A stretch of DNA of 64,000 nucleotides from CAWGQN01 sp963824885 (GTDB lineage Bacteria; Actinomycetota; Actinomycetes; Actinomycetales; Microbacteriaceae), in assembly GCA_963824885.1 (NCBI GenBank), contig CAWGQN010000004.1, positions 62,001-126,000 on the forward strand. The letters are read 5' to 3'. Position numbers and translations under genes: made by a program. Shown here piece after piece: positions 53,651-61,842 of the stretch (its first letter is position 1; every line of letters begins with the position of its first letter). The notes below the pieces were generated by a model. That model did not search any database and was not told where the DNA came from. It saw only the letters and a list, made by a program, of their open reading frames with translations.

Positions 53651-53872
53651 ATGGCCAATAAAGACGGCGTCATTGAGATCGAAGGCGAAGTAGTCGAGGC
53701 ACTGCCTAACGCGATGTTTCGTGTGAAGTTCAGCAACGGGCATGTCGTACTCGCTCACATCTCGGGCAAAGTTCGTCAGCATTACATCCGTATCCTCCCC
53801 ACCGACCGCGTGATTGTAGAAATGAGTCCATACGATCTCAATCGCGGCCGGATCGTGTATCGCTACAAATAA
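53651..53872 (+). CDS. infA: Translation initiation factor IF-1
   Basis: A 73-residue OB-fold factor that closes the ribosomal A site at initiation. ATG 53651 gives MANKDGVIEIEGEVVEALPN; longer upstream starts add unrelated residues. PNAMFRVKFSNGH and SPYDLNRGRIVYRYK are canonical. Confidence 0.97.
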   Translation: MANKDGVIEIEGEVVEALPNAMFRVKFSNGHVVLAHISGKVRQHYIRILPTDRVIVEMSPYDLNRGRIVYRYK

Positions 53873-53901
53873 CGGCTGCTGGTGGCAATGCTGCACGGTT
53901 G

Positions 53902-53937
53902 TGTTTCGCACTCGATGGGGATCATCGATGCGAAACA
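53902..53937 (+). other. Stable hairpin between infA and rpmJ
   Basis: TGTTTCGCA pairs with TGCGAAACA (9 bp), then after one bulged C, TCGATG pairs with CATCGA (6 bp) around a 5-base loop. It lies just before the rpmJ ribosome-binding region (AAAGGAAAAG). There is no T run, so it is more likely an mRNA stability, processing or regulatory structure than a terminator. Confidence 0.55.
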
Positions 53938-53963
53938 AGACAGTGACAAAAAGGAAAAGAACG

Positions 53964-54080
53964 ATGAAAGTCAAACCGAGCGTCAAGCGTATTTGCGATC
54001 ACTGCAAGGTGATTCGTCGCAACGGTCGGGTGATGATCATTTGCGATAACAATCCGCGCCACAAGCAACGTCAAGGTTGA
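53964..54080 (+). CDS. rpmJ: 50S ribosomal protein L36
   Basis: A 38-residue protein that binds zinc. The start is ATG 53964 after AAGGAAAAG, and it reads MKVKPSVKRICDHC and ends with RHKQRQG. Zinc ligands C11, C14, C27 and H32 are all present, so it is the zinc-containing (C+) form. Confidence 0.95.
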   Translation: MKVKPSVKRICDHCKVIRRNGRVMIICDNNPRHKQRQG

Positions 54081-54264
54081 CCTTGATCGCGCGGTCGGGT
54101 GCCCGCAAGCACGTGGCCTCGCGAGACACAATAACTAGTGAATTAATTACGGCAACGTTAGAACCCCACCGGCTCGGTTAGGCCGCAGGGTGACACCCCC
54201 GGTTGGAGGCCGGGGCACCGGCGTTGTCGAAGACCTCCACACATCAATACAGGAGAAGCCACCC

Positions 54265-54645
54265 ATGGCACGTCTGGCAGGAGTCGATATTCCGCGCGAT
54301 AAACGCGTCGAAGTCGCACTTACGTACATTTACGGCGTTGGTCGCACGCGAGCACTCAAAACCCTCGCAGAGACCGAAATTAGCGGGGAAGTCCGAGTTA
54401 AAGACCTGAGCGACGACCAGCTCATCGCGCTGCGGGATCACATTGAAGAAAACTACAAGGTCGAGGGCGATCTTCGACGCGAGGTCGCCGCAGACATTCG
54501 GCGCAAAGTCGAAATTGGCAGTTACGAGGGGATCCGTCACCGCCGCGGCCTTCCCGTTCGCGGTCAACGGACCAAAACGAACGCCCGCTCCCGCAAGGGA
54601 CCCAAACGCACCGTGGCAGGTAAGAAGAAGGTTGGCCGCAAGTAG
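54265..54645 (+). CDS. rpsM: 30S ribosomal protein S13
   Basis: A 126-residue head protein. ATG 54265 has AGGAGAAG upstream and gives MARLAGVDIPRDKR. The core YIYGVGRTRA and C-terminal RGQRTKTNARSRKGPKRTVAGKK are typical. The 184-bp leader upstream holds a GC-rich hairpin (CCCCGG with CCGGGG). Confidence 0.97.
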   Translation: MARLAGVDIPRDKRVEVALTYIYGVGRTRALKTLAETEISGEVRVKDLSDDQLIALRDHIEENYKVEGDLRREVAADIRRKVEIGSYEGIRHRRGLPVRGQRTKTNARSRKGPKRTVAGKKKVGRK

Positions 54646-54672
54646 CCACTGCCGCCACACTGAGGAGAAAAC

Positions 54673-55071
54673 ATGGCAACAACCAAAACGACCACTCGCA
54701 AGCCGCGCCGCAAAGAGAAAAAGCACGTTGCTGTGGGGCAGGCTCACATTAAGAGCACGTTCAACAACACCATCGTGTCGATTACCGACCCCAGTGGCGC
54801 CGTGATCAGCTGGGCGTCTTCTGGTGGCGTCGGATTCAAGGGGTCGCGCAAGTCGACGCCATTCGCCGCTCAGCTTGCCGCCGAATCGGCCGCACGTCAG
54901 GCGCAAGAGCACGGCATGAAGAAGGTTGACGTCTTTGTCAAAGGACCGGGATCCGGTCGAGAGACTGCGATCCGTTCACTTCAAGCCGCCGGACTCGAGG
55001 TCGGATCGATCAATGATGTCACTCCGCAAACGCATAACGGTTGCCGCCCACCCAAGCGGCGTCGCGTCTAG
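54673..55071 (+). CDS. rpsK: 30S ribosomal protein S11
   Basis: A 132-residue platform protein. HIKSTFNNTIVSITDP, GVGFKGSRKSTPFAAQLAAE and the basic end NGCRPPKRRRV are canonical. rpsD does not follow, and rpoA is next, an arrangement seen in Micrococcales. Confidence 0.97.
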   Translation: MATTKTTTRKPRRKEKKHVAVGQAHIKSTFNNTIVSITDPSGAVISWASSGGVGFKGSRKSTPFAAQLAAESAARQAQEHGMKKVDVFVKGPGSGRETAIRSLQAAGLEVGSINDVTPQTHNGCRPPKRRRV

Positions 55072-55170
55072 CGTCTAACAAGAACCTTCACCACTCCAAC
55101 TGAACACCGAGCCAGCATACGGACCAGCAAGTGTCATCGAGATCGGACACTTAGCCGAAAGGAATCAACA

Positions 55171-56160
55171 GTGCTAATTGCACAGCGCCCAACCCTTACC
55201 GAAGAGAACGTTTCGGAGTTCCGTTCACGATTCATCATTGAGCCTCTTGAGCCTGGTTTTGGATATACGCTGGGAAATTCCCTTCGCCGAACGCTCTTGT
55301 CGTCGATTCCCGGTGCCGCGGTGACGAGCATTCGCATCGACGGCGTTCTTCACGAATTCAGCACGATTCCCGGGGTAAAAGAGGATGTCACCGAGATAAT
55401 CCTCAACATCAAGAGCTTGGTTGTCTCGAGCGAACACGATGAACCCATCACCGCGTACTTGCGCAAGCAGGGTTCTGGTCGAGTGACGGCCGCAGACGTT
55501 TCGGCCCCGGGTGGCGTCGAAGTTCACAATCCCGATTTGGTCATTGCGACGCTTAACGACAAAGCCAAGTTTGAACTCGAGTTGACGATTGAACGTGGTC
55601 GTGGCTACGTGTCCGCGACTCAGAATAGGAACGAGTTCAGCGAGGCCGGCCAGATTCCGATTGATTCGATCTATTCTCCCGTTCTCAAGGTGACGTATCG
55701 TGTTGAAGCGACTCGAGCGGGCGAGCGTACCGACTTTGATCGCCTCGTCGTCGAGGTCGAAACAAAGTCGGCGATTTCTCCGCGTGACGCAATCGCGTCT
55801 GCTGGTCGCACCTTGACCGAGTTGTTCGGTTTGGCTCGCGAGCTCAACAACGCGGCCGAGGGGATTGAGATTGGCCCTGCGCCGGTTGACGCCGTACTCA
55901 GCTCCGAATTGTCAATGCCAATTGAAGACCTCGATCTGTCAGTGCGTTCGTACAACTGCCTCAAGCGTGAGGGCATTAACTCGGTGAGCGAGCTCCTTGC
56001 CCTCTCGGAGACGCAGCTCATGAACATTCGTAATTTCGGTCAAAAGTCAGTTGACGAAGTCAAAGACAAGCTCGTCGAGTTGGGAATGTCGCTGAAAGAC
56101 TCGGTCCCCGGTTTCGATGGTGCCCACTTCTACAGCGGCTACGAGGACGAGGCCGTCTGA
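55171..56160 (+). CDS. rpoA: DNA-directed RNA polymerase subunit alpha
   Basis: A 329-residue protein. The N-terminal dimerisation domain (PLEPGFGYTLGNSLRRTLLS) is joined through a flexible linker to the C-terminal domain (from about 240: EDLDLSVRSYNCLKREGI), which contacts UP elements and activators. The GTG at 55171 is preceded by GAAAGGAA. Confidence 0.98.
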   Translation: MLIAQRPTLTEENVSEFRSRFIIEPLEPGFGYTLGNSLRRTLLSSIPGAAVTSIRIDGVLHEFSTIPGVKEDVTEIILNIKSLVVSSEHDEPITAYLRKQGSGRVTAADVSAPGGVEVHNPDLVIATLNDKAKFELELTIERGRGYVSATQNRNEFSEAGQIPIDSIYSPVLKVTYRVEATRAGERTDFDRLVVEVETKSAISPRDAIASAGRTLTELFGLARELNNAAEGIEIGPAPVDAVLSSELSMPIEDLDLSVRSYNCLKREGINSVSELLALSETQLMNIRNFGQKSVDEVKDKLVELGMSLKDSVPGFDGAHFYSGYEDEAV

Positions 56161-56217
56161 GCGTCGGCGTTGTACACCTCTTTTTCCACGACATTTTGAT
56201 TCTGGAGACCAACGAAA

Positions 56218-56811
56218 ATGCCTAAACCGACCAAGGGTTCTCGTCTCGGAGGCGGACCCGCGCACGAGCGTCTGATGCTGGCCAATTTGGCTGCCGCGTT
56301 GTACACGCACAAATCGATTACGACGACAGAAACGAAAGCAAAGCGACTTCGTCCACTTGCGGAACGACTCATTACTTTTGCGAAGCGCGGCGACCTCCAT
56401 TCTCGTCGTCGCGTCGTGTCCGTGATCCGCGACAAGAGTGCGGTTCACGAACTTTTTACCGCAATTGCTCCGCTCGTCGCCGACCGCGAAGGCGGCTACA
56501 CGCGCATCACCAAAGTTGGTTTTCGCAAGGGAGACAACGCGTCTCTCGCGGTGATCGAACTTGTTTTAGAACCCGTCGCGGCCACGCCTCGGGCGACGAA
56601 GTCCCCGGCCTCGAAGTCGTCAGAGACGAAAGCAACCGGGCCTCGCTCGACAGGTGCCAAAATTAAAGAAGCACAGTCGCCCAACGACTCGGCTGACGAC
56701 GTCGAAAAATCGCCCGAGCCTGAGTCTCCCGCCGAACCGGATTCAGGTGGCGATAATGAGAGCAATGCAGACGCGACGCCTGAACCCGAAAAAAAGGCGC
56801 CGCCTCAATAG
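56218..56811 (+). CDS. rplQ: 50S ribosomal protein L17 with acidic C-terminal extension
   Basis: A 197-residue protein. The first 118 residues (PTKGSRLGGGPAHERLMLANLA) are L17. A tail of nearly 80 residues rich in Ser, Glu, Pro, Asp and Ala follows, so it is longer than the usual 115-130 residues. Acidic or Pro-rich extensions of L17 are known in actinobacteria, but their purpose is unknown. It ends before truA. Confidence 0.95.
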   Translation: MPKPTKGSRLGGGPAHERLMLANLAAALYTHKSITTTETKAKRLRPLAERLITFAKRGDLHSRRRVVSVIRDKSAVHELFTAIAPLVADREGGYTRITKVGFRKGDNASLAVIELVLEPVAATPRATKSPASKSSETKATGPRSTGAKIKEAQSPNDSADDVEKSPEPESPAEPDSGGDNESNADATPEPEKKAPPQ

Positions 56812-56946
56812 TCGGCTCCCGAGTGTCTCACCGCCGCAATCTGATCTCCCAGTGGTGGCGACTACGTGAAGACGCCGCACGTGCGCGCATGCCACTCATT
56901 CGTCGCACCGTGTGCTCGAGTTTCCGCGCCATAATAAGCTGACGAC

Positions 56947-57822
56947 GTGCAGTCAACGCGATTTCGGCTCGATATTTCGTACGATGGCACGGCTTTTTTT
57001 GGTTGGGCGCGTCAGCCGGCGCTTCGCACGGTGCAGGGTGTGCTCGACGATGCGTTGGCAACTCTCTTTCGTCTTCCTCCCGTGCCCGACCTCACGGTAG
57101 CCGGTCGAACAGACTCGGGGGTTCACGCGACTGGCCAAGTGGCACACTGCGACGTGACCGACGAACAGGTGGCCACAATCGTTTCGCGCGGCCAAAAAAA
57201 ATCGCCACCGGCGAGCGACGCGGCAACACTTTTGGCCCGGCGATTAAACGGAATTCTCAGTCAATCGTCTGATGTTGTCGTCAAGCGCGTCTCGATCGCA
57301 CCGCGAGGATTCGACGCCCGGTTTTCGGCGATTTATCGCCGCTATCGGTATCGGATCGCTGACGCGCTCAGCGAGCGCGACCCGCTCAGGCGCTTGACGA
57401 CCGCGTGGTATCCCACCGCGCTCGATATCGGCGATATGAATCGAGCAGCCGAGTCGCTGCTGGGCGTGCACGACTTTGCGGCATTTTGCAAACCGCGTGA
57501 TCGGTCAACGACGATACGGCATCTCAAAGAATTCCACTGGTTGCGCAAAGCCGACGGTGTTCTCGTTGCGCGCGTCGAGTCTGATGCGTTTTGCCACAGC
57601 ATGGCGCGCGCGCTCGTCGGGGCGTGTGTTGCTGTCGGCGAGGGAAGACTGGGTTGGGCGAGAATTGCTCGGCTCCGCGACGAAAAAGTGCGAACCTCAG
57701 AGTTTACGGTGATGCCCGCTCGCGGTCTCACGCTCGTCGAAGTCGGATATCCGGCCGACGAGCTGCTCGCTGACCGAGCGCTTCAGACACGTGCTCGCCG
57801 CGACAGTTTGACTGGCTGTTAG
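56947..57822 (+). CDS. truA: tRNA pseudouridine(38-40) synthase
   Basis: A 291-residue enzyme. The catalytic Asp lies in AGRTDSGVHATGQVAHCD. Other family segments are FRLDISYDGTAFFGWARQ and FDARFSAIYRRYRYRI. The GTG start lies 135 bp after rplQ. It modifies the anticodon arm of many tRNAs. Confidence 0.96.
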   Translation: MQSTRFRLDISYDGTAFFGWARQPALRTVQGVLDDALATLFRLPPVPDLTVAGRTDSGVHATGQVAHCDVTDEQVATIVSRGQKKSPPASDAATLLARRLNGILSQSSDVVVKRVSIAPRGFDARFSAIYRRYRYRIADALSERDPLRRLTTAWYPTALDIGDMNRAAESLLGVHDFAAFCKPRDRSTTIRHLKEFHWLRKADGVLVARVESDAFCHSMARALVGACVAVGEGRLGWARIARLRDEKVRTSEFTVMPARGLTLVEVGYPADELLADRALQTRARRDSLTGC

Positions 57823-57989
57823 TGCGCCGCCTACTATTGAACGTTGATGTCTGTGCTCAGCTAGCACGGCACGCGGATTTGAGCCCTCCATTGACGGTGT
57901 TTCGCTCGCCTCGCTTGTATCGCGGGTCGAAATGGTTTCGGAGTGGGATCCACGAACGTCTCATATTCGAGTTGGAAAGCAGTACGACC

Positions 57990-58436
57990 GTGACGCGCAC
58001 TTACTCACCGAGGGCACAAACCATTCAGCGCGAGTGGGTTGTTATTGACGCCAACGATGTCGTTCTTGGTCGGCTCGCAAGCCACGCTGCCGCGCTCTTG
58101 CGCGGCAAGCACAAGCCGACGTTTGCACCGCACGTCGACACGGGCGACTTTGTCATTGTTGTCAACGCCGAAAAGGTTGCTCTGACCGGTTCGAAAGTGG
58201 CTCACAAAAAAGCGTATCGTCATTCGGGGTATCCGGGCGGGCTGTCGGCAATGACGTACGCAGAATTGCTCGAGAAAAACCCGACTCGTGCGGTCGAAAA
58301 AGCGATCCGCGGCATGCTTCCCAAGAATTCGATCGGTCGTGCCCAATTGCGCAAACTCAAGGTGTACGCGGGAAGCGAGCACCCGCATTCTGCTCAGCAA
58401 CCGACGCCCTACACGCTCGACCAAATTTCCCAATAA
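57990..58436 (+). CDS. rplM: 50S ribosomal protein L13
   Basis: A 148-residue protein. GTG 57990 was chosen because it gives the canonical MTRTYSPRAQTIQREWVVID with GGAAAG upstream; the frame is open much further upstream without homology. HKKAYRHSGYPGGL, the ML-P-N core and the C-terminal segment are typical. Confidence 0.96.
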   Translation: MTRTYSPRAQTIQREWVVIDANDVVLGRLASHAAALLRGKHKPTFAPHVDTGDFVIVVNAEKVALTGSKVAHKKAYRHSGYPGGLSAMTYAELLEKNPTRAVEKAIRGMLPKNSIGRAQLRKLKVYAGSEHPHSAQQPTPYTLDQISQ

Positions 58437-58497
58437 CGCTGGCCGACAGACTCAAGGCTCGCTGACAGACTCTTAAACGGTAAGGATTCGTAAACTC

Positions 58498-58983
58498 GTG
58501 GCAAAAATCGCAGATCAGATCGATGTGGCTCCCGAGACCTTTTCGACCGAGACTCCGACGGAGTCGGCGCCCAGCGCGCTTCGGGCGCCGCTCACGGTTC
58601 CCGGCGCTGCCGTGGGCAGACGCAAGCAAGCAATTGCTCGCGTGCGTTTGATTCCCGGATCGGGAACCATTTCGGTCAATAGTCGAGAGTTCGGCGACTA
58701 TTTCCCAAACAAGCTTCACCAACAGCTCATCACCGATCCATTCACCGTGCTCAACGTGCTCGGCAATTACGACGTGATTGCCCGAATCACCGGTGGTGGG
58801 CCATCCGGTCAGGCCGGTGCTTTGCGTCTCGGAATCGCGCGTGCCCTCAACCAGATCGATGAAGAGTTCAATCGGCCCTCCCTCAAGAAGGCCGGGTTTT
58901 TGAGCCGCGATGCGCGAGTCAAAGAGCGCAAGAAGGCCGGTCTCAAGAAAGCCCGCAAGGCACCGCAGTTCTCGAAGCGGTAG
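58498..58983 (+). CDS. rpsI: 30S ribosomal protein S9
   Basis: A 161-residue protein. After about 35 residues of an actinobacterial N-terminal extension, the core VGRRKQAIARVRLIPGSG and the P-site tail LKKARKAPQFSKR are intact. GTG start with TAAACGGTAAGG upstream. Confidence 0.96.
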   Translation: MAKIADQIDVAPETFSTETPTESAPSALRAPLTVPGAAVGRRKQAIARVRLIPGSGTISVNSREFGDYFPNKLHQQLITDPFTVLNVLGNYDVIARITGGGPSGQAGALRLGIARALNQIDEEFNRPSLKKAGFLSRDARVKERKKAGLKKARKAPQFSKR

Positions 58984-59251
58984 TTTTCAGTCGAATTTAC
59001 TCGCGTGTGAGGCGCTCTCCGATTGAGTTGCGGTAGGGGCGCCGTGCTGAGAGCCCTTCTTTGGGGCACATGAGGGCCTTTTCGCCGCGCACGGTGTGAT
59101 TTTTAGGTGAATATGGGGGCTTTCGCTGCCGCCGTCGGTAACCGCGGGTGACACTCAATAAGGGGTCGGGGTGAAATGCCTTGCGGCATAATTGCTGGGC
59201 TGTCATCGTGGCGAGAACACTATTCCATCTCAATGAGGAGCGTGAATTTTT

Positions 59252-60202
59252 ATGTTGAATGTCAGAAATGCATCACTTGCACTTGCCTGCCCAGGCGTTG
59301 CAGCCGCCGTGATTTTTGGGGGTCTCGCAATGCCCGCGGAGGCGGCGGATGGGCCGAGCGACGCGTTGCGCGCGGTGACGAACGCGGCGCCAGATACGGT
59401 TGCGAATGCGGCTCCCGTTTCGACGACCGTTGCGGGCACGACTGCGATCGAATTGACGGAAGCCGAGAAGAACCTGAAAGTGCCGGTTAATCCGGCTGCG
59501 GGTATCTCGTTCTCGTCGGAGAAGGGCACGGTATCGATTGGGTTGCCTTTTGCGAACGATGCGGAGGACGCGGTGGTCGAGAAGCCGGGTGTCGTTTCGT
59601 ATGACAATCGAAACGGGTCACACACCGTCCCGGTCGTTCGCAACGATGGCACCGTTCAGATCAACACCGTTGTCGACAACGTGAACGCTCCGACTCGCTA
59701 CGATTACCCGATCTCGGTTCCGGAGGGCAGTAAGCTCGTCGCAAACGAAGATGGGTCTGTAAGTGCGATTGATGGCGCAGACGCCGTGTCGCTTATCATT
59801 GCTGCCCCGTGGGCGAAAGACGCTGACGGTACCACGGTCTTAACCCGCTATCAGGTCAACGAGAGAACTCTCACTCAGGTGGTTGACCATACAGTGGCGG
59901 GCGTCGCATACCCTGTCACGGCTGACCCGAAGGTGGATACTCTCTGGTGGGGTCTTGCGATCAAGCTATCGAGAGACGACACGAGAAATCTCAACAGAGA
60001 TTTCAACGTACTCGCGCTGACCGGCGCTTTCTGCGCCTACGCTGGGGTCTATGCTGTTCCATGTGGATTGGGAGTAGCGATCCGTCTTTTGACCTGGCAG
60101 CGGCCAATTCAGGATGCCGCGGAGCATGGCCGCTGTGCACAACTCAATATCCCTTGGGGGACAGGAGTTCCACTTTGGAACGTAACAAACGAAAGCTGCT
60201 AA
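59252..60202 (+). CDS. Secreted protein with candidate toxin-like C-terminal domain
   Basis: A 316-residue protein. A signal peptide (about 1-32, ending in an AEA cleavage motif) is followed by a beta-rich repeat-poor N-terminal region. The linker VDHTVAGVAYPVTADP (about 211-225) is shared with the downstream partial copy. The C-terminal domain (about 226-316) has a hydrophobic centre and four cysteines near LFC/FC, VPC, GRC and ESC, conserved in both copies. The last 28 bp overlap the next gene, a small membrane protein that would fit an immunity partner. I do not recognise a described family; the toxin idea is inferred from gene layout. GAGGAG precedes the ATG. Confidence 0.65.
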   Translation: MLNVRNASLALACPGVAAAVIFGGLAMPAEAADGPSDALRAVTNAAPDTVANAAPVSTTVAGTTAIELTEAEKNLKVPVNPAAGISFSSEKGTVSIGLPFANDAEDAVVEKPGVVSYDNRNGSHTVPVVRNDGTVQINTVVDNVNAPTRYDYPISVPEGSKLVANEDGSVSAIDGADAVSLIIAAPWAKDADGTTVLTRYQVNERTLTQVVDHTVAGVAYPVTADPKVDTLWWGLAIKLSRDDTRNLNRDFNVLALTGAFCAYAGVYAVPCGLGVAIRLLTWQRPIQDAAEHGRCAQLNIPWGTGVPLWNVTNESC

Positions 60203-60378
60203 TCGAAATGGTGTCGGGGTTCGTCGTCGCGGTGATGATGTTCTTTCTCGTATTGAGTTGGGGGTACTCCGGGCCTAGCCTGTGGGTTCCCCCAGCGCTC
60301 GTTTTTGTCCTCTCCCTGGCCATCAGCTGGGGTCGGTATAAGAAGCGGGTCAAGAGGACGGCCCTGAGATCGAGATGA
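60175..60378 (+). CDS. Small two-helix membrane protein, candidate immunity protein
   Basis: A 67-residue protein starting at TTG 60175, with AGGAG 8 bases upstream. It reads MERNKRKLLIEM, then two hydrophobic segments (about 12-33 and 37-55) and a basic RYKKRVKRTALRSR end. It starts inside the 3' end of the secreted-protein gene in another frame, so the two are co-translated. Its partner downstream copy (60911) starts with ATG and shares the N-terminus. Confidence 0.6.
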   Translation: MERNKRKLLIEMVSGFVVAVMMFFLVLSWGYSGPSLWVPPALVFVLSLAISWGRYKKRVKRTALRSR

Positions 60379-60387
60379 AGATTTAAA

Positions 60388-60421
60388 CGCCTGCCCGACA
60401 TTCGTGCGTGTCGGGCAGGCG
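60388..60421 (+). terminator. Hairpin after the first secreted-protein/membrane-protein module
   Basis: GCCTGCCCGACA pairs perfectly with TGTCGGGCAGGC around an 8-nt loop. Only a short T run (CCAGGTTT) follows, so it may terminate weakly. It separates the first module from the second. Confidence 0.65.
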
Positions 60422-60540
60422 CCAGGTTTGTGGTCCCCGGGGGCGCGTTCGGATCTTCACGAGCACGTGCCCGACTGTTGCCGTGATGATTGGCGTTGGA
60501 ACGGTCGTGCTAACGCGGTGACGCTTCTCGTCGAAAGGAC

Positions 60541-60614
60541 ATGAAGCCCGTGCGTGAATCCGCTATTCACCGTGTCCGTCGCCATCAGCGCCCCCTTGTC
60601 ATCCCAAATGAACA
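60541..60614 (+). pseudogene. Possible out-of-frame N-terminal remnant of the second module
   Basis: ATG 60541 has a good AAAGGAC site and begins MKPVRESAIHRVRR, but the frame runs into the next coding region out of phase. The in-frame copy of the C-terminal domain only opens at 60612 after a stop. This looks like the truncated upstream end of a lost full-length gene. It could also be a real short ORF. Confidence 0.3.
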
Positions 60615-60938
60615 GTGGTGGATCATACTGTCGCGGGCGTCGCGTACCCCGTCACGGCTGACCCGAAGGTGGATACTCTCTGGTGGGGTCTTGCAATTAA
60701 GATATCGAAAGACAACACGAGAAATCTCAACAGAGATTTCACGGCCTTATATTTCTCGAACCTCTTCTGTGGCTACGCTGGTCCCTTTGTCGTTCCGTGT
60801 GCTCTGGGAGTTTCAATTCGTCTGTTGACGTGGCAACGGCCAATTCAAGATGCCGCGGAACAGGGCCGCTGTGCACAACTTAACATCCCGTGGGGGTCAG
60901 GAATCGCACTATGGAACGTAACAAACGAAAGCTGCTAA
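60615..60938 (+). CDS. Orphan copy of the C-terminal toxin-like domain
   Basis: A 107-residue reading frame, about 80% identical by eye to the C-terminal part of the first secreted protein. The copy begins exactly at the shared VDHTVAGVAYPVTADP linker and carries the same four cysteines and end NVTNESC. Its GTG has no ribosome-binding site and there is no signal peptide. It is 736 bp downstream of the equivalent point in the first copy. This is the orphan-module pattern known from polymorphic toxin loci. It may be a silent recombination reservoir or a pseudogene. Confidence 0.55.
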   Translation: MVDHTVAGVAYPVTADPKVDTLWWGLAIKISKDNTRNLNRDFTALYFSNLFCGYAGPFVVPCALGVSIRLLTWQRPIQDAAEQGRCAQLNIPWGSGIALWNVTNESC

Positions 60939-61102
60939 TTGATGTGCTGTCGGGCTTGATCGGCGCAGTACTCGTTTTCGTCATTATGAGCTGGGGGAAC
61001 ACCGGTCCGCTTGTCTGGATTATCCCGGCAGGGACATTTTTCATAGCACTGGTTGTCAGCTTGGTTCGATACAAGCGGCGAGCCAAGGAGACGAACTGGT
61101 GA
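60911..61102 (+). CDS. Second small two-helix membrane protein, candidate immunity paralogue
   Basis: A 63-residue protein from ATG 60911: MERNKRKLLIDV, two hydrophobic segments and a basic end RYKRRAKETNW. Same register as the first copy with a constant 736-bp offset. It overlaps the orphan domain at its 3' end, so the toxin-immunity order is kept. Differences in the helices could reflect specificity to its own partner. Confidence 0.6.
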   Translation: MERNKRKLLIDVLSGLIGAVLVFVIMSWGNTGPLVWIIPAGTFFIALVVSLVRYKRRAKETNW

Positions 61103-61172
61103 CGGAGCCGTGAACGTGTGAACGGTGGTCGTGTCCGATGCGCTTTCGCATTGGGCACGACCGTTCCGTGGA

Positions 61173-61211
61173 GGCCGCTGATTGACGTGACTAATCGTGC
61201 GTGTTTGTGGC
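61173..61211 (+). repeat. Direct repeat, upstream copy (39 bp)
   Basis: GGCCGC-N-GATTGACGTGA then CTAATCGTGCGTGTTTGTGGC. It matches 61804-61842 at 36 of 39 positions. It sits before the third membrane gene and may be a remnant of that gene's 3' end, since the second copy contains its last codons and stop. Confidence 0.6.
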
Positions 61212-61425
61212 AGGAAGCATCGCGGCCCTCGCCGGGGCGATAGTTGGCCTGGGCGGAGTCGTGCTGAAAGCCTGCGGTTTCCCAGGGGGAAGACCGAGGG
61301 GGGGTGCTGAGGGTTGTATTGGCTCCTGATCTCTGAGAATCGTGTGGTTTTGGCCGAAAAAAAACCTGATTGAATCATTGAACGCGAGATACCGGTGGGT
61401 GGTCCGCGCGAGAGGCCGAAGGAAA

Positions 61426-61821
61426 ATGTGCCCAATTCAACCGACCGTACGTGGGTCACTTTTTAAGTGCGAACATGACAAAAGAGTCATGCTGAGGTTG
61501 GTCGCAACACACCTCGTTGGTGGCGTCGCCGCATTCCTCGTTTTTTGGTTACTTGATATGCGTGCTCCGATTTTGTTTACGCTCCCCGCCGGGTTCGTCG
61601 TGGTAGGGATTGGGGTTGCCGTCGTTCGGACGAGGAAGGACGGCGCGCTCGCGTCCCTCGGTGTGGCTCTGGGCATAGTGGCCATCGCTTTTCTTGTGTT
61701 CTGGTTCGTTCAGATTCCATTGCGGGACACCGTTGTTTATACAACGACGATATTTGTAGTCGTATTTTCATCAGAATTTATTCCGCGCAAAAGGGACACG
61801 ATTGGCCGCGGATTGACGTGA
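61426..61821 (+). CDS. Four-helix membrane protein, possibly a doubled immunity-like protein
   Basis: A 131-residue protein from ATG 61426, with GAAGGA just upstream, although that spacing is short. It has four hydrophobic segments. The first half (LVGGVAAFLVFWLLDMRAP then PAGFVVVGIGVAVVR) resembles the two-helix partners upstream (LIGAVLVFVIMSWGNTGP, PAG, VSLVR). The second half has a weaker repeat of the same pattern. It may be an orphan, duplicated immunity gene. Relationship judged by eye; function unknown. Confidence 0.5.
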   Translation: MCPIQPTVRGSLFKCEHDKRVMLRLVATHLVGGVAAFLVFWLLDMRAPILFTLPAGFVVVGIGVAVVRTRKDGALASLGVALGIVAIAFLVFWFVQIPLRDTVVYTTTIFVVVFSSEFIPRKRDTIGRGLT

Positions 61822-61842
61822 CCAATCGTGCGTGTATGTGGC
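61804..61842 (+). repeat. Direct repeat, downstream copy (39 bp)
   Basis: 36 of 39 positions match 61173-61211. It contains the final codons and stop of the membrane gene ending at 61821 and lies just before the coaA stop region on the other strand. Confidence 0.6.

Noticed and set aside
61460..61467. Idea that the assembly systematically collapses TTTTTAAG to TTTTAAG
   Set aside because: An intact TTTTTAAG run is present here, so a motif-wide collapse does not hold; sporadic homopolymer error remains possible.
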